Positions 1-7,534 of a DNA stretch of 31,050 nucleotides are shown in pieces. Source of the DNA: a virus; IMG/VR virus record IMGVR_UViG_3300020472_000111, positions 1 to 31,050 of that record. One strand, given 5' to 3'. Numbering within the stretch: the first letter of the stretch is position 1; every line of letters starts with the position of its first letter. The position numbers were made by a program, and so were the translations under genes. The notes under the pieces are model-generated. The model was not told the origin of the DNA. It did not search any database and saw nothing but the letters and a program-made list of their open reading frames with translations.

Positions 1-39
1 GAAGTTAGTCTTGTAGTAATTCTCAAGACTGTCATGCAT
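1..39 (-). CDS. 5' end of a small tail/baseplate gene, cut by the window edge
   Basis: Only the first 13 codons are visible, reading M-H-D-S-L-E-N-Y-Y-K-T-N-F from an ATG at 39, five bases after the gp26 stop. The short spacing and same strand indicate that it is co-transcribed with gp26. A start of the type xLxxYYKTNF resembles a small protein I recall next to gp26 in T4-like cyanophages (a baseplate-hub assembly factor, gp51/gp28-like), but 13 residues are too few to name it. A second ATG at 35 in another frame is less convincing. Confidence 0.45.
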   Translation of the reverse strand, partial: MHDSLENYYKTNF

Positions 40-44
40 TAACG

Positions 45-749
45 CTACTCGAAAAAACTTGCTAGTCCCTCCAGTACAAGATCACTCTCAACTTTTGTCT
101 TAGGGTTAGTTACCTTTAATGTATATGCCAACTTAGGCATGGTCTCAAAGAAATTTTGAATCTTTGCAAACTGCTCTGCATTCAGGTCTTCAAGGAAATC
201 TAATGCTTCCTTCTTAGTGAAAGAGTCATAGACTTCTTCTTTATCAAATACCTGAGCAATACATCCTGCAGCTAATTCAAATACATCCTCTATATTAGGG
301 TTATCAGAAAGATTCTGTTGAATGAATATATCTAATGAAGGATACTTCATTATTACACCAACACTCTCATCTAATTGAATCTTAGAATCATGTCCTTCTG
401 GTATCTGCACATCTACCTGACCAAGAGGTACCTGCACATCAACTTGAGTTTCATCATCATCTGGACAAGTGACTTTAAATTCACTTACCTCACCAACAGC
501 AACAGATCTAATCTTAAGGAAAATATATTCAATCTCAAAAGTAGCGAGATTCTCAACCTTAGTTTTTAAATTGGTACAGTTTTTAATTATAGTCTTCACT
601 GCTTTGACCATCTGCTTGTTGTCTTGCGACTCCATAGCGAGATAGAGTAATTTCTCTTCCTTAACTAGGAATGGTCTATATGATATTTGTGTGCCTGTAA
701 CAGGCAGGGTCGCTTCATACTCAGGTATGGCTAACTTAGGTAATGGCAT
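45..749 (-). CDS. gp26: Baseplate hub subunit, gp26 family
   Basis: This 234-residue protein matches the T4 gp26-type baseplate hub family: the N-terminal block IPEYEATLPVTGTQISYRPF followed by LVKEEKLLYLAMES is its hallmark (T4 gp26 is about 208 residues). The rest is a mixed alpha/beta protein with an acidic middle and a helical C-terminal third (roughly residues 165-200) ending in LASFFE. In T4 the family is needed to assemble the central hub of the baseplate. It lies directly downstream of the gp54-like gene on the same strand, with a 25-base gap that contains a CTAAATAG motif. The start at 749 gives the family N-terminus; no alternative fits. Confidence 0.85.
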   Translation of the reverse strand: MPLPKLAIPEYEATLPVTGTQISYRPFLVKEEKLLYLAMESQDNKQMVKAVKTIIKNCTNLKTKVENLATFEIEYIFLKIRSVAVGEVSEFKVTCPDDDETQVDVQVPLGQVDVQIPEGHDSKIQLDESVGVIMKYPSLDIFIQQNLSDNPNIEDVFELAAGCIAQVFDKEEVYDSFTKKEALDFLEDLNAEQFAKIQNFFETMPKLAYTLKVTNPKTKVESDLVLEGLASFFE

Positions 750-774
750 AACGATTGCATTATTATAATTCTAT

Positions 775-1527
775 TTAGACACCAAATCCAGCTGCATTTG
801 TCTGTGATCTGTCAATACCAGTAGCAGATAGTCCATCAGATGCAGCATTGACATATCTGTCTGGAGTATTAACTCCCATCATGTCAGAACCAACACCATC
901 AAACCTATATCTCTCATGCTTGAACTTAACACTAAACTTAACTAGGTTAGTAGGTCCATTACTATATGTTGCTCCACCCATGTCATAAGGCCATGCTCCG
1001 AAGAATTGCCAAACTGCCATTGATGCATTAAGTCTCTGTCTATAAATTGAATTTGCCTCTGTGAGACCTTCCCAACTAATAGGAGATCCAACTTCCCATT
1101 TTGTTACTATAAGATTAGTAGTATACTCTTCATACAGTCCAGATCTATTCTCCATGTCTGGTGCTGCCCAATTCATCCAATGCTCAAAAAATCTACGATG
1201 ATATTGATATTTGTCTGATATAAAGGTAATATCTAAATCATTATTCTGTTGTATCCTTGCATGTGAATATCCTGCACCTTGCCATGCTTGTGCTACTGGA
1301 GTATCTAATATTCTCTTACCAGGTATAGACACTTGATCTGCCATATAATTCATGGCATCAAATGCCCACCTCTTATCCTTGACTACAAATTGAGTATTTG
1401 CTGCCATACATGTAGGAATCCATAATTTAACACCATAAAGATTGGATCTGGAAGGTTCTAGTCTTCCTGCCGTGACCCTTTCCTTAAAATCTGCAAAACT
1501 ATTTGGGTTTGATGAAGTTGAAGGCAT
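775..1527 (-). CDS. Baseplate tail-tube initiator / tube-fold protein, gp54-like
   Basis: This is a 250-residue protein starting MPSTSSNPNSFADFKER. The open frame extends to 1614, but the ATG at 1527 is preferred because it lies 4 bases after the stop of the preceding gene and gives the expected N-terminus. It carries the tail-tube pattern shared by T4 gp19 and gp54: an N-terminal 'SRSNLYGVKLWIP' strand, a 'IPGKRI' turn, 'NNDLDITFISD' followed by a helix 'RRFFEHWMNW', and a closing beta segment 'LVKFSVKFKHERYR'. In T4, gp54 sits on gp48 and starts tail-tube polymerisation. The length is closer to gp54 (320) than to gp19 (163). The presence of gp48 nearby supports gp54, but a second tube protein cannot be excluded. 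Confidence 0.65.
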   Translation of the reverse strand: MPSTSSNPNSFADFKERVTAGRLEPSRSNLYGVKLWIPTCMAANTQFVVKDKRWAFDAMNYMADQVSIPGKRILDTPVAQAWQGAGYSHARIQQNNDLDITFISDKYQYHRRFFEHWMNWAAPDMENRSGLYEEYTTNLIVTKWEVGSPISWEGLTEANSIYRQRLNASMAVWQFFGAWPYDMGGATYSNGPTNLVKFSVKFKHERYRFDGVGSDMMGVNTPDRYVNAASDGLSATGIDRSQTNAAGFGV

Positions 1528-1531
1528 GATC

Positions 1532-2011
1532 TTATTTAAGTTTTGTCCATATAATGCTACTTGGTACTTCCATTGTCCTACCAAGACCTTGAGGTCTAAT
1601 AACAAACTGTTCAACTGGAAGTGGTGTCATGTCTCGCAACTCTTCTTGAGGTACATTATATGCTCTAGTGACACTAGACATAAAGTATTTATGGTGACAA
1701 CGCATAGGATATGAAATACCACCTGCTGCCCAGGTATTTGCCATACTTTTCCTACTATTAGGTCTCAAATAGTGCATATTACCACCAGAGAATTGCTTCT
1801 TCTGGTAATCAACGTCTGTAATCAACGTCATAGGGAAAGTATCCCAGAATTTCAGATCTGGTGTCTGAGCTGAATAATTGAAGAATATAATATCACCCAC
1901 AGTAAAACCACCAGTATATTCCTCCAGTCCATACTGGAGTTGCTCTCTATACCATTGTTTAGACTGTTTGACTCCCATTGCTAAGTCTTTTACGTCTGTG
2001 AAGATACTCAT
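1532..2011 (-). CDS. Conserved tail/head-cluster protein of unknown role
   Basis: This 159-residue protein has no signal peptide or membrane segment. Its most distinctive part is a beta-rich core with 'GDIIFFNYSAQTPDLKFWDT' (about residues 39-58) and, after a short linker, 'GGNMHYLRPNSR'. The GDI-x-FxY...FxD...LHYLxP-x-R arrangement recalls a small protein I have seen in morphogenesis clusters of many T4-like phages, but I cannot attach a reliable T4 gene number. Its stop is 4 bases before the gp54-like start, and its ATG overlaps the gp4 stop (ATGA at 2011-2008), so it is translated with gp4 and the gp54-like protein. A structural or packaging role is inferred from position only. Confidence 0.6.
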   Translation of the reverse strand: MSIFTDVKDLAMGVKQSKQWYREQLQYGLEEYTGGFTVGDIIFFNYSAQTPDLKFWDTFPMTLITDVDYQKKQFSGGNMHYLRPNSRKSMANTWAAGGISYPMRCHHKYFMSSVTRAYNVPQEELRDMTPLPVEQFVIRPQGLGRTMEVPSSIIWTKLK

Positions 2012-2442
2012 ACGTTTAAATGTTTCTCTGTGAGTATAATGAATGAAAACCCTTTATGTGCACAAAATTGCCTTGCTGCTCTCCATTTAGCACTATTTAC
2101 ATTCCAAGTCTTAACTTCACTCAGAAAGGTCCGAGCCTTCTGCGATTTACGCTTAGGGGGTTTAGTTTGATAAGCTGGTTTGATCTCGATGATCGATTTG
2201 GCAATTCCTCCGTTCTTGGTTCTTGCTCTAACATAGAAATCAGGATAATAACGGTGAATCCTGTTATCCAAAGGAGACTTATAAGGTATAATAATTTCTT
2301 CACTTCCCCACTCTAAAACGTTGTTATTATTGTCACACCAGTGCATGAACTTCTTTTCCCACAAACTTCTATAAATAACATTAGTGTGATCACCTTTGTA
2401 CTTATGTTTGTTTGATGGTCGGAATTTTCCTTTATAAGACAT
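2008..2442 (-). CDS. gp4: Head completion protein, gp4 family (nuclease-like fold)
   Basis: This is a 144-residue protein from the ATG at 2442 (MSYKGKFRPSN). The frame is open to 2511, but the T4 gp4-family N-terminus begins here. Recognisable blocks are KYKGDxTNVIYRSLWEKKFM, 'VLEWGSEE', 'YYPDFYVR' and 'IIEIKP'. In T4, gp4 (also gp50/65) acts after DNA packaging so that tails can join filled heads. The E...PDF...EIKP pattern looks like a PD-(D/E)XK nuclease core with D about residue 70 and ExK about 91-93, so a DNA-end trimming role is plausible but inferred. Its start codon overlaps the divergent gp48 start in the sequence CATG. No strong Shine-Dalgarno is visible upstream. Confidence 0.85.
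   Translation of the reverse strand: MSYKGKFRPSNKHKYKGDHTNVIYRSLWEKKFMHWCDNNNNVLEWGSEEIIIPYKSPLDNRIHRYYPDFYVRARTKNGGIAKSIIEIKPAYQTKPPKRKSQKARTFLSEVKTWNVNSAKWRAARQFCAHKGFSFIILTEKHLNV
2370..2377 (+). promoter_or_regulatory. T4-type late promoter candidate for gp48-gp53
   Basis: The plus strand reads TATAAATA, identical to the T4 late promoter core, 64 bases upstream of the gp48 ATG. It lies inside the gp4 gene on the opposite strand, the only place a promoter for the plus-strand pair could be, because the two divergent genes have no spacer. The match is seen directly; its activity is inferred. Confidence 0.6.
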
Positions 2443-3433
2443 GGCAGTAACTGTATTTCCCAGAGCGAAACCTTTAGGAGTCAATTCAGCGAGTAGTAGA
2501 GAAACAATCACAGATGGTGCTGCATTCCCAACTGAAGTAATCGATTATCTAAAATTTGAAGTATTCGATCAAAAATCAGATAGATTAAATGACACGATAT
2601 ATCTCTATTTACCCAAGCAACTAACTGAAAAGCATAGTCAAGGGTGGGGTCAAGCAAATCTAGGACCAGCAGGTGAAGCAATGTTAGGAATAGCAGCATC
2701 TGCTGCTAATGATACTGGTGGTATTGATACTGATAGTGTTGCTGCTGATATTGAGAAAGCAGCAAAAGCAGCAATGCCACAAATAGGATATAAAGCTGCT
2801 TCCAAAGTCATAAATGCTGCTATATCTGCAACTGGTGGTACTGGACAAGTAAGTAGAGAGCAATTAACCTCTATAATTGGTAAAAAGATATTCAACCCAT
2901 ACGCAGAAGCAACATATGAAGGTCAAGGGTCATTTAGAGACCATTCCTGGAATTGGGAAATGGCACCTAAGAGCACCGCTGATGCTAAGGAAATATACAA
3001 CATTATTCGTAAATTTAGAGGATATTCACTACCTGGTAAAAGTGGACAAAATTGGTTAACAATACCAGAATACTTCAAACTTAGCACTGTTAGATATATT
3101 GATAAAGGTGGCGGTAATGAAGAAATCGCTGACCCTGGAAAAGGTGGTCAAGGTGGTATTCTAAGTCAAGTACTACAATTCCCAACAAAGATGGTCTGCA
3201 CTAACGTTACCATTGGAATGCCTGACTATACATCTCTAAAATCTTCATACGCTGGATCCAGATTTATGGATTTTGGTGCTGTGAAGTATAATCTATCACT
3301 ATCATTCAAAGAGACTGAATTCCTTACAAAAGAGACTTATGGATTTGATCCAAAAGAGGCAATCCTGGATGATGCGATTAACAGTATCCTAGGTGACTTT
3401 CCACCAAACCCACCTTCTGCAAACATAGCATAA
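2441..3433 (+). CDS. gp48: Baseplate tail-tube cap, gp48 family
   Basis: This 330-residue protein is the first gene of the only plus-strand pair. The segment 'NPYAEATYEGQG' followed by 'FRDHSWNWEMAPKS' and a late 'YNLSLSFKETEFLTKE' are signatures of the gp48/gp54 group of tube-associated baseplate proteins. In T4, gp48 caps the hub and carries gp54 and the tube. An Ala/Gly-rich insert (about residues 75-135) separates the N-terminal strand region from the tube-like core. The start ATG shares bases with the gp4 start codon (CATG). The stop overlaps the gp53 ATG by one base (TAATG), which indicates translational coupling. Confidence 0.8.
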   Translation: MAVTVFPRAKPLGVNSASSRETITDGAAFPTEVIDYLKFEVFDQKSDRLNDTIYLYLPKQLTEKHSQGWGQANLGPAGEAMLGIAASAANDTGGIDTDSVAADIEKAAKAAMPQIGYKAASKVINAAISATGGTGQVSREQLTSIIGKKIFNPYAEATYEGQGSFRDHSWNWEMAPKSTADAKEIYNIIRKFRGYSLPGKSGQNWLTIPEYFKLSTVRYIDKGGGNEEIADPGKGGQGGILSQVLQFPTKMVCTNVTIGMPDYTSLKSSYAGSRFMDFGAVKYNLSLSFKETEFLTKETYGFDPKEAILDDAINSILGDFPPNPPSANIA

Positions 3434-4272
3434 TGGCATATTTTACTCACTTACCGATTGTTGCAGTAAGGACATCTAGTTACCGTCAAAATAACGTAGA
3501 TCCTTATACTCTTGCAAGAAATCTCTTCAGAAGGATCAAAATACGTGAAAGTCTGGAAGATGTCATATTGGGATTTGACCAATATACCATTGCAGTCAAT
3601 GAAAGACCAGATCAAGTGGCATACAAGAAATATGGTAATATGTCATATGACTGGGTTGTATTGTTATGTAACAATATCGTGAATCTATATGAAGAATGGC
3701 CCATGGCAGAAGATGAGCTAGAAAGGTATATTGACAGTGTATATGATGAAGATGCCGATTCTGTCCATCATTGGGTAACTCAAAGAATCACAGATCAGAA
3801 GGGACGCATCCTAGTAAAAGAAGATCGCATAGTGCCCGAAGATTACACTGTTACTAGACCTGATGGAACCTTAGTACCTAAAGATGAGACCGTTAGACCT
3901 ATTTCAGTCTATGACCACGAAGCTGGTAAAAACGACTATAAACGGAATATTTACCTTTTAAGGAAAGAGTATGTAACTGGGTTTGTTGAAGAATTTACCA
4001 GTTTGGTCGGATATCTTCCAAATAGCGAAACTGACGAACAAACAGGAGCTAAGAGATCGATCAATACTACCGAAGAGCAGTTTCAGACCGTTAAACCGAC
4101 TTATAGCACAAATATCGGTCAAACGAGTTCTATCGAATTTGCTTCAGAAGCAGATTACTCGTCTAAGGAGTTTGACACCTCTGGTGCCACTATTAGCGAA
4201 GGTGACGTATTATCAGATGGAAGCACAGTGGCAGTTACGTCTGCTGGCACTGGATCCACGTCAGGATATTAA
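3433..4272 (+). CDS. gp53: Baseplate wedge subunit, gp53 family
   Basis: This 279-residue protein is longer than T4 gp53 (196). The N-terminal half contains the family core: 'PYTLARNLFRRIKIRESL', then 'AYKKYGNMSYDWVVLLCNN' (T4 has YGNPQLYWVLLMCND) and a wedge-type 'LYEEWPM'. In T4, gp53 joins wedges around the hub during baseplate assembly. The C-terminal 70 or so residues are Ser/Thr/Gly-rich and low in complexity (from about residue 210, ending GTGSTSGY) and look like an added tail. It is coupled to gp48 by a TAATG overlap and followed 22 bases later by a bidirectional terminator. Confidence 0.85.
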   Translation: MAYFTHLPIVAVRTSSYRQNNVDPYTLARNLFRRIKIRESLEDVILGFDQYTIAVNERPDQVAYKKYGNMSYDWVVLLCNNIVNLYEEWPMAEDELERYIDSVYDEDADSVHHWVTQRITDQKGRILVKEDRIVPEDYTVTRPDGTLVPKDETVRPISVYDHEAGKNDYKRNIYLLRKEYVTGFVEEFTSLVGYLPNSETDEQTGAKRSINTTEEQFQTVKPTYSTNIGQTSSIEFASEADYSSKEFDTSGATISEGDVLSDGSTVAVTSAGTGSTSGY

Positions 4273-4286
4273 AAAACCCTACAGAC

Positions 4287-4319
4287 AAAAAAATACCCCC
4301 GATTTTTTCGGGGGTTTTG
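4287..4319. terminator. Bidirectional intrinsic terminator between convergent genes
   Basis: An 8-bp perfect stem (ACCCCCGA at 4295-4302 paired with TCGGGGGT at 4308-4315, loop TTTTT) is followed by TTTT on the plus strand. On the minus strand it is followed by a 7-T run (the A-tract at 4287-4293). It therefore suits both the plus gp48-gp53 unit and the minus unit ending at 4351. Confidence 0.85.
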
Positions 4320-4350
4320 CTTGTTCAGAAATCGAAATAATATACGGGAT

Positions 4351-4659
4351 TTATCGGCACCTTTCCCATGTAATTACATCACGATGCTCATAATATCCTG
4401 GGATGTATGTGTTACCATGACCAAGGTATTGACCTGGTACCCAGTATTTCTTAGTGATTACAACCTCACACCTTCTCCGTCTTGGACGGTGGTAGTGACC
4501 GTGGTCATAGCTCCAGTCCCTCCAATGAGGATTAGGACGGTGACTATGACCATGATGATAGGACTCCTGAAATGGTTCCCAGAATTCCTTCCATGTTAGT
4601 GCTTCTGCTCTCACAGGTGCTGCGAAGAGTAGAAGTGGGAGAAACAGGAGTCTTTTCAT
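4351..4659 (-). CDS. Small exported His/Arg-rich protein
   Basis: This is a 102-residue protein. It has a clear signal peptide (K-R start, hydrophobic LLFLPLLLFAAP, likely cleavage after VRA near residue 18). The mature part has a His-rich stretch (HHGHSHRPNPHW...DHGHYHRP, about residues 35-58), an RRRR cluster and a 'YWVPGQY....YIPGYYEHR' end with two xPGxY elements, reminiscent of WxPGxW/YxPGxY repeat proteins of cell envelopes. The His residues could bind metal; that is inference. It is the last gene of the gp32 unit, with its ATG overlapping the gp32 stop (TAATG), and it runs into the bidirectional terminator. Its function is unknown. Confidence 0.7.
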   Translation of the reverse strand: MKRLLFLPLLLFAAPVRAEALTWKEFWEPFQESYHHGHSHRPNPHWRDWSYDHGHYHRPRRRRCEVVITKKYWVPGQYLGHGNTYIPGYYEHRDVITWERCR

Positions 4660-5576
4660 TAGTCTTCGTTAGCGAGGGCGGCAAAGTAAGAGAGATCTGG
4701 TGATTCACCTGACTCTTCAACTTCTTGTATCTTAGCACCAAACCCTGACTTTGTGGGGGTAGGTGGGTCCGCTTTGACAACTGGACTAGTAAGAGGTGCT
4801 AGGTTTTCATCCTCTTCATTGGTTTGTACTACAGGTCTTGCTGACTTGTTAAGCACAATATTCAATCGTGATGATAGATCTTCATAGGATTTGAAATTCT
4901 TAAGATCAGTAAACTCTTTAAGAGAATGCTGTGACTTCCAAACCTTCTCAAGTGCATCATCTTCCAATCCACCTAACACAGAGGGTGAGTCAAACTCACT
5001 CTTATCATAGTTCCAGTATCCACCAATGGTCTGGATCTTGATCTTAAAGTTAGCACCCTTCCAAAGATCGAAAGGATTGATTGGAGTTTCATCTTCAAAC
5101 TGTGGCTGCATCGCTGATGCAATCTTGTCATGAATTTTCTTACCATACTTATATAAGAATACTTTACCTTCATTTTCTGGATGAAGTTGATCCTTTACAA
5201 CATAGATGTTACTGTAGTAAGAAAGCTTACGCTTCTGCTTACGTGCAGTATCTTTGTCTGCATCTAGTCCACTGTTCCACAGTGTCCTATTTAATTCACC
5301 TACAGGATCCTTTTGGTTAAGTGTGGTGAGAGAATTCTCGATGTACCAACCACCTGGTCCTTGAAATGCATGACTCCATACCTGTGCCCAAGGGAGATCT
5401 TCTCCATCTGGCTCTGGTAGGAAACGAATAACGGCATAACCGTTACCACTCTTATCTACCTCTGGTTTCCAAAGTCTTTCATCTGGACCCCGTCCCTGAG
5501 GCTTGGACAGGTTTTCAATCTGTTGTGTAAGCTTAGAAAACTTACCAGACTTGCTCTTTAGGCTTGCAAATGACAT
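4659..5576 (-). CDS. gp32: Single-stranded DNA-binding protein gp32
   Basis: This 305-residue protein is a clear T4 gp32 homologue. It coats single-stranded DNA in replication, recombination and repair. Seen in order: a Lys-rich N-terminal arm, 'GYAVIRFLPEPDGEDLPW', 'GGWYIENSLTTL', 'KLSYYSNIYVVKDQLHPENE' followed by 'GKVFLYKYGKKI', 'GANFKIKIQ', 'NYDKSEFDSPS', then an acidic tail ending SYFAALANED that in T4 recruits partner proteins. T4 gp32 binds zinc through one His and three Cys; this protein has no cysteine at all, so that site is absent. A GGAG element lies 11 bases before the ATG. A host-type promoter sits just upstream. Confidence 0.95.
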   Translation of the reverse strand: MSFASLKSKSGKFSKLTQQIENLSKPQGRGPDERLWKPEVDKSGNGYAVIRFLPEPDGEDLPWAQVWSHAFQGPGGWYIENSLTTLNQKDPVGELNRTLWNSGLDADKDTARKQKRKLSYYSNIYVVKDQLHPENEGKVFLYKYGKKIHDKIASAMQPQFEDETPINPFDLWKGANFKIKIQTIGGYWNYDKSEFDSPSVLGGLEDDALEKVWKSQHSLKEFTDLKNFKSYEDLSSRLNIVLNKSARPVVQTNEEDENLAPLTSPVVKADPPTPTKSGFGAKIQEVEESGESPDLSYFAALANED

Positions 5577-5617
5577 TCGTATTTGTCTCCGAAGTTGTAT
5601 TTTAGTATTGCTACTGG

Positions 5618-5649
5618 ATTATAGTAGCATAGTTATTTAGGCTTGTCAA
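5618..5649 (-). promoter_or_regulatory. Early/sigma70-type promoter candidate before gp32
   Basis: The minus strand reads TTGACA (5649-5644), a 17-base spacer, then TACTAT (5626-5621), which overlaps a TATAAT at 5623-5618 that would give a 20-base spacer. A CTAAATAA motif (5640-5633) lies inside the spacer and covers the stop codon of the preceding gene. The gp32 start is 42 bases downstream of the -10 region. Confidence 0.55.
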
Positions 5650-5998
5650 CACCACCCTCTTGCAATTCTCTCCTCCACGTCCGTAGCTTCTCTTCCATCT
5701 GATCTAGTACCATAGTGAGGTTGAGTCCACCACTGTACTCAGTGGTCATCATCTCCATCCTACTCTTAATTTCTTTTGCTGAGTCATCATCCTGTAACTC
5801 ATTTGCTGCTAGTTGTAACCGTGCATAGAATACCTTCTGCTTCGCTACTAACTCCAGAGTCTTCTCGATGTGCTCTAGTCTCTCTTTAGGATTGAATTGC
5901 TTAAGTCCAGCAGACATCTTTAAGAGCTCAGTATAACACTCCTGTATTGCTTCTAGTTCCTCTTGGACTACTTCTGATTGAAAGAATTGCTCAGTCAT
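5633..5998 (-). CDS. DUF1825 family protein (cyanobacterial type)
   Basis: This is a 121-residue, almost wholly helical protein. The opening 'FFQSEVVQEELEAIQECY' and the middle 'IEKTLELVAKQKVFYARLQL' match DUF1825, a family of small proteins that occurs in nearly all cyanobacteria and in cyanophages (host versions open with FFDSEIVQ). The family's function is not established. In this phage it lies between gp33 and gp32, with its ATG overlapping the gp33 stop (ATGA). That context suggests a role in phage transcription or replication, possibly by binding a host complex; this is inference. Confidence 0.8.
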   Translation of the reverse strand: MTEQFFQSEVVQEELEAIQECYTELLKMSAGLKQFNPKERLEHIEKTLELVAKQKVFYARLQLAANELQDDDSAKEIKSRMEMMTTEYSGGLNLTMVLDQMEEKLRTWRRELQEGGVDKPK

Positions 5999-6240
5999 AA
6001 GTTTAAAATGCCTTTACTTGTGCGTTTGATGTAGTTTAATTGCTGTGCATCCCATTTGATCTTATCCTTTAAAGGTTTAGAGATCAGTTTACCTACTGTC
6101 TCTACTTCAATCTCAAACTCTTCACAGACCGAGGCTACTCCCTCGATATAATTTATAAGACCTTGACTCTCCTTAACCCTGTCTTCGACTAGGGAAGTAA
6201 ACTTACCTTGTGTCATAAATTTCTCTTCAATTTCTTTCAT
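5995..6240 (-). CDS. gp33: Late-transcription coactivator, gp33 family
   Basis: This 81-residue protein is shorter than T4 gp33 (112). The pattern is a helix with 'INYIEGVASVCEEFEIEVE', then 'LISKPLKDKIKWDAQQLNYI', as in gp33-type coactivators. In T4, gp33 links RNA polymerase carrying the late sigma factor gp55 to the sliding clamp gp45 and so activates late genes. The C-terminus here, SKGILNL, is short and hydrophobic like a clamp-binding tail. It is placed as in T4 close to gp32. ATGA overlaps occur on both sides. T4-type late promoter sequences elsewhere in this window fit the presence of this coactivator. Confidence 0.75.
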   Translation of the reverse strand: MKEIEEKFMTQGKFTSLVEDRVKESQGLINYIEGVASVCEEFEIEVETVGKLISKPLKDKIKWDAQQLNYIKRTSKGILNL

Positions 6241-6869
6241 TGTATAACCTGAATGTTAAGGTGGGATACACCACTAGAGTTAATGATCCCTGTCGGGAAC
6301 CAATTCGCTGCTACTGTTATTCTATCACAATTTCCCTCGTTTGGGGTAGCTCTGTGTCGAATAGTAGGTGGGAAAACAATATACCTACCAGGTACAGTAG
6401 GTTCTTCATGAGTTAGGTTGAAGTTATCATCCCAGTTTGCAGAATCAAAGGGCCAGATGTTACTCTTATCATAGTAAGGGTTAGGATAGTACCACTTGGT
6501 AGTACCACTGTTACCTGATGCAAAGTAGTTGCTACTCATGAAACAGTTAGCGTGAGTGTGGTCATAGAACCAGTCACCTTTCTTATTTAGATTTGCCCAA
6601 GCAGAATTACATACCATCTTATTCGGTATACCCATACTCTCACACACTTCGGCCATGCAGTCTTGCATCCAGTCGAAAAGATAGCGCAGGTCTGGGTTGT
6701 TGTAAAGGTCACTGCCTCCCTCGGTCTGATCAACATGGACACCTTTCCACATTAGATTGGTGTCATTCTCTCTCCAAGGTAGTGTCGCAAGTATCTTAGT
6801 AGTACCTTCAATCAGATCTGGATTGATATCAAACTTAAAGAAAGGGATACCTAATACTTCTTGCTTCAT
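6237..6869 (-). CDS. 2OG-Fe(II) oxygenase-like protein 1
   Basis: This 210-residue protein is of the type seen repeatedly in cyanomyoviruses. Likely metal-binding residues are H104 and H106 (FYDHTHANC) and H172 (PPTIRHRA), with R183 (CDRITVAANW) as the probable 2-oxoglutarate-binding Arg. The block 'GRYIVFPPTIRHR' is the typical G-x-hhhFPxxhxH strand. Family members oxidise (often hydroxylate) a substrate using O2 and 2-oxoglutarate; this one's substrate is unknown. It is embedded in the replication operon with ATGA overlaps to gp33 and the exonuclease, apart from the oxygenase cluster further along. Confidence 0.8.
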   Translation of the reverse strand: MKQEVLGIPFFKFDINPDLIEGTTKILATLPWRENDTNLMWKGVHVDQTEGGSDLYNNPDLRYLFDWMQDCMAEVCESMGIPNKMVCNSAWANLNKKGDWFYDHTHANCFMSSNYFASGNSGTTKWYYPNPYYDKSNIWPFDSANWDDNFNLTHEEPTVPGRYIVFPPTIRHRATPNEGNCDRITVAANWFPTGIINSSGVSHLNIQVIQ

Positions 6870-7534
6870 GCTATAGCTTTCTCATTATGATAGTCTCTTA
6901 TCCAATCAATAAGAGTGTCTATGTAAGGTATCTTATCATATTTCTGTGCTACTTGCATACTTCCATCTTCTGCTACTGATATTGTAACTAACTTGTCAAC
7001 CTCTACACCAGTCTGTTCGTAATACATGTATGCATATGCTGCCTCTTGCACAAAGAATTTCTCTAGGTGCTCTTCCTTCTTAAGATTCTTAGTGGTCTTG
7101 AAGTCTATTATAGCAAGCTCAGAATCAAACTCAGCAATAGCGTCAACACGACCAGCAATGAATAGATTCCTAGAAAAAAGAGGGGCTTCAATAGCGTGAA
7201 TATTATCAATACGATCAAGAGTCTCACGAGCAGACCTAAAAAGGTACGTGGGAAGACCCTTGCTCTCCTCAATTTCTTCCAGTTCATTTTTAAGATACTT
7301 CTCCACTAGGTTATGGTATTGAGTGCCTCTCCATGCTGATGCACGTCTGACTCTCTCTGCTTCAGCAAATCCTACTCGCTTCTGCCAAGCTAGTATACCA
7401 TGCTTTGATGCGTTGCCACAGATTGTCGTGACACTAGGACACCACTTGTCATCTATCTTATAGAAACGACCAGAGTCAAGAGTCCTACTCGTAACCTCCT
7501 GTAGAGGCTTAGCAGGACCAACATAATTAAACAT
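6866..7534 (-). CDS. PD-(D/E)XK exonuclease, MGME1/Cas4/RecB-like
   Basis: This is a 222-residue protein with the RecB-type nuclease motifs in order: 'RGTQYHNLVEKYL' (H about 74, E about 78), 'AGRVDAIAEF' (D131), 'LAIIDFKTTKN' (D144, K146) and 'FFVQEAAYAYMYYEQTG' (motif QxxxY). This set is typical of the mitochondrial genome maintenance exonuclease 1-like enzymes common in cyanophages, which trim single-stranded ends. The N-terminal 'PSVTTICG' is also seen in that group. A role in phage recombination or host DNA breakdown is likely. It is coupled to phoH by a TAATG overlap. Confidence 0.85.
   Translation of the reverse strand: MFNYVGPAKPLQEVTSRTLDSGRFYKIDDKWCPSVTTICGNASKHGILAWQKRVGFAEAERVRRASAWRGTQYHNLVEKYLKNELEEIEESKGLPTYLFRSARETLDRIDNIHAIEAPLFSRNLFIAGRVDAIAEFDSELAIIDFKTTKNLKKEEHLEKFFVQEAAYAYMYYEQTGVEVDKLVTISVAEDGSMQVAQKYDKIPYIDTLIDWIRDYHNEKAIA

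Noticed and set aside
1528-1614. N-terminal extension of the gp54-like protein
   Set aside because: It would overlap the preceding gene by 83 bases and adds residues not expected for the family; the ATG at 1527 with a 4-base gap is better.
2443-2511. Longer gp4 start on the minus strand
   Set aside because: The family N-terminus begins at the ATG at 2442; the extension would lie deep inside gp48.
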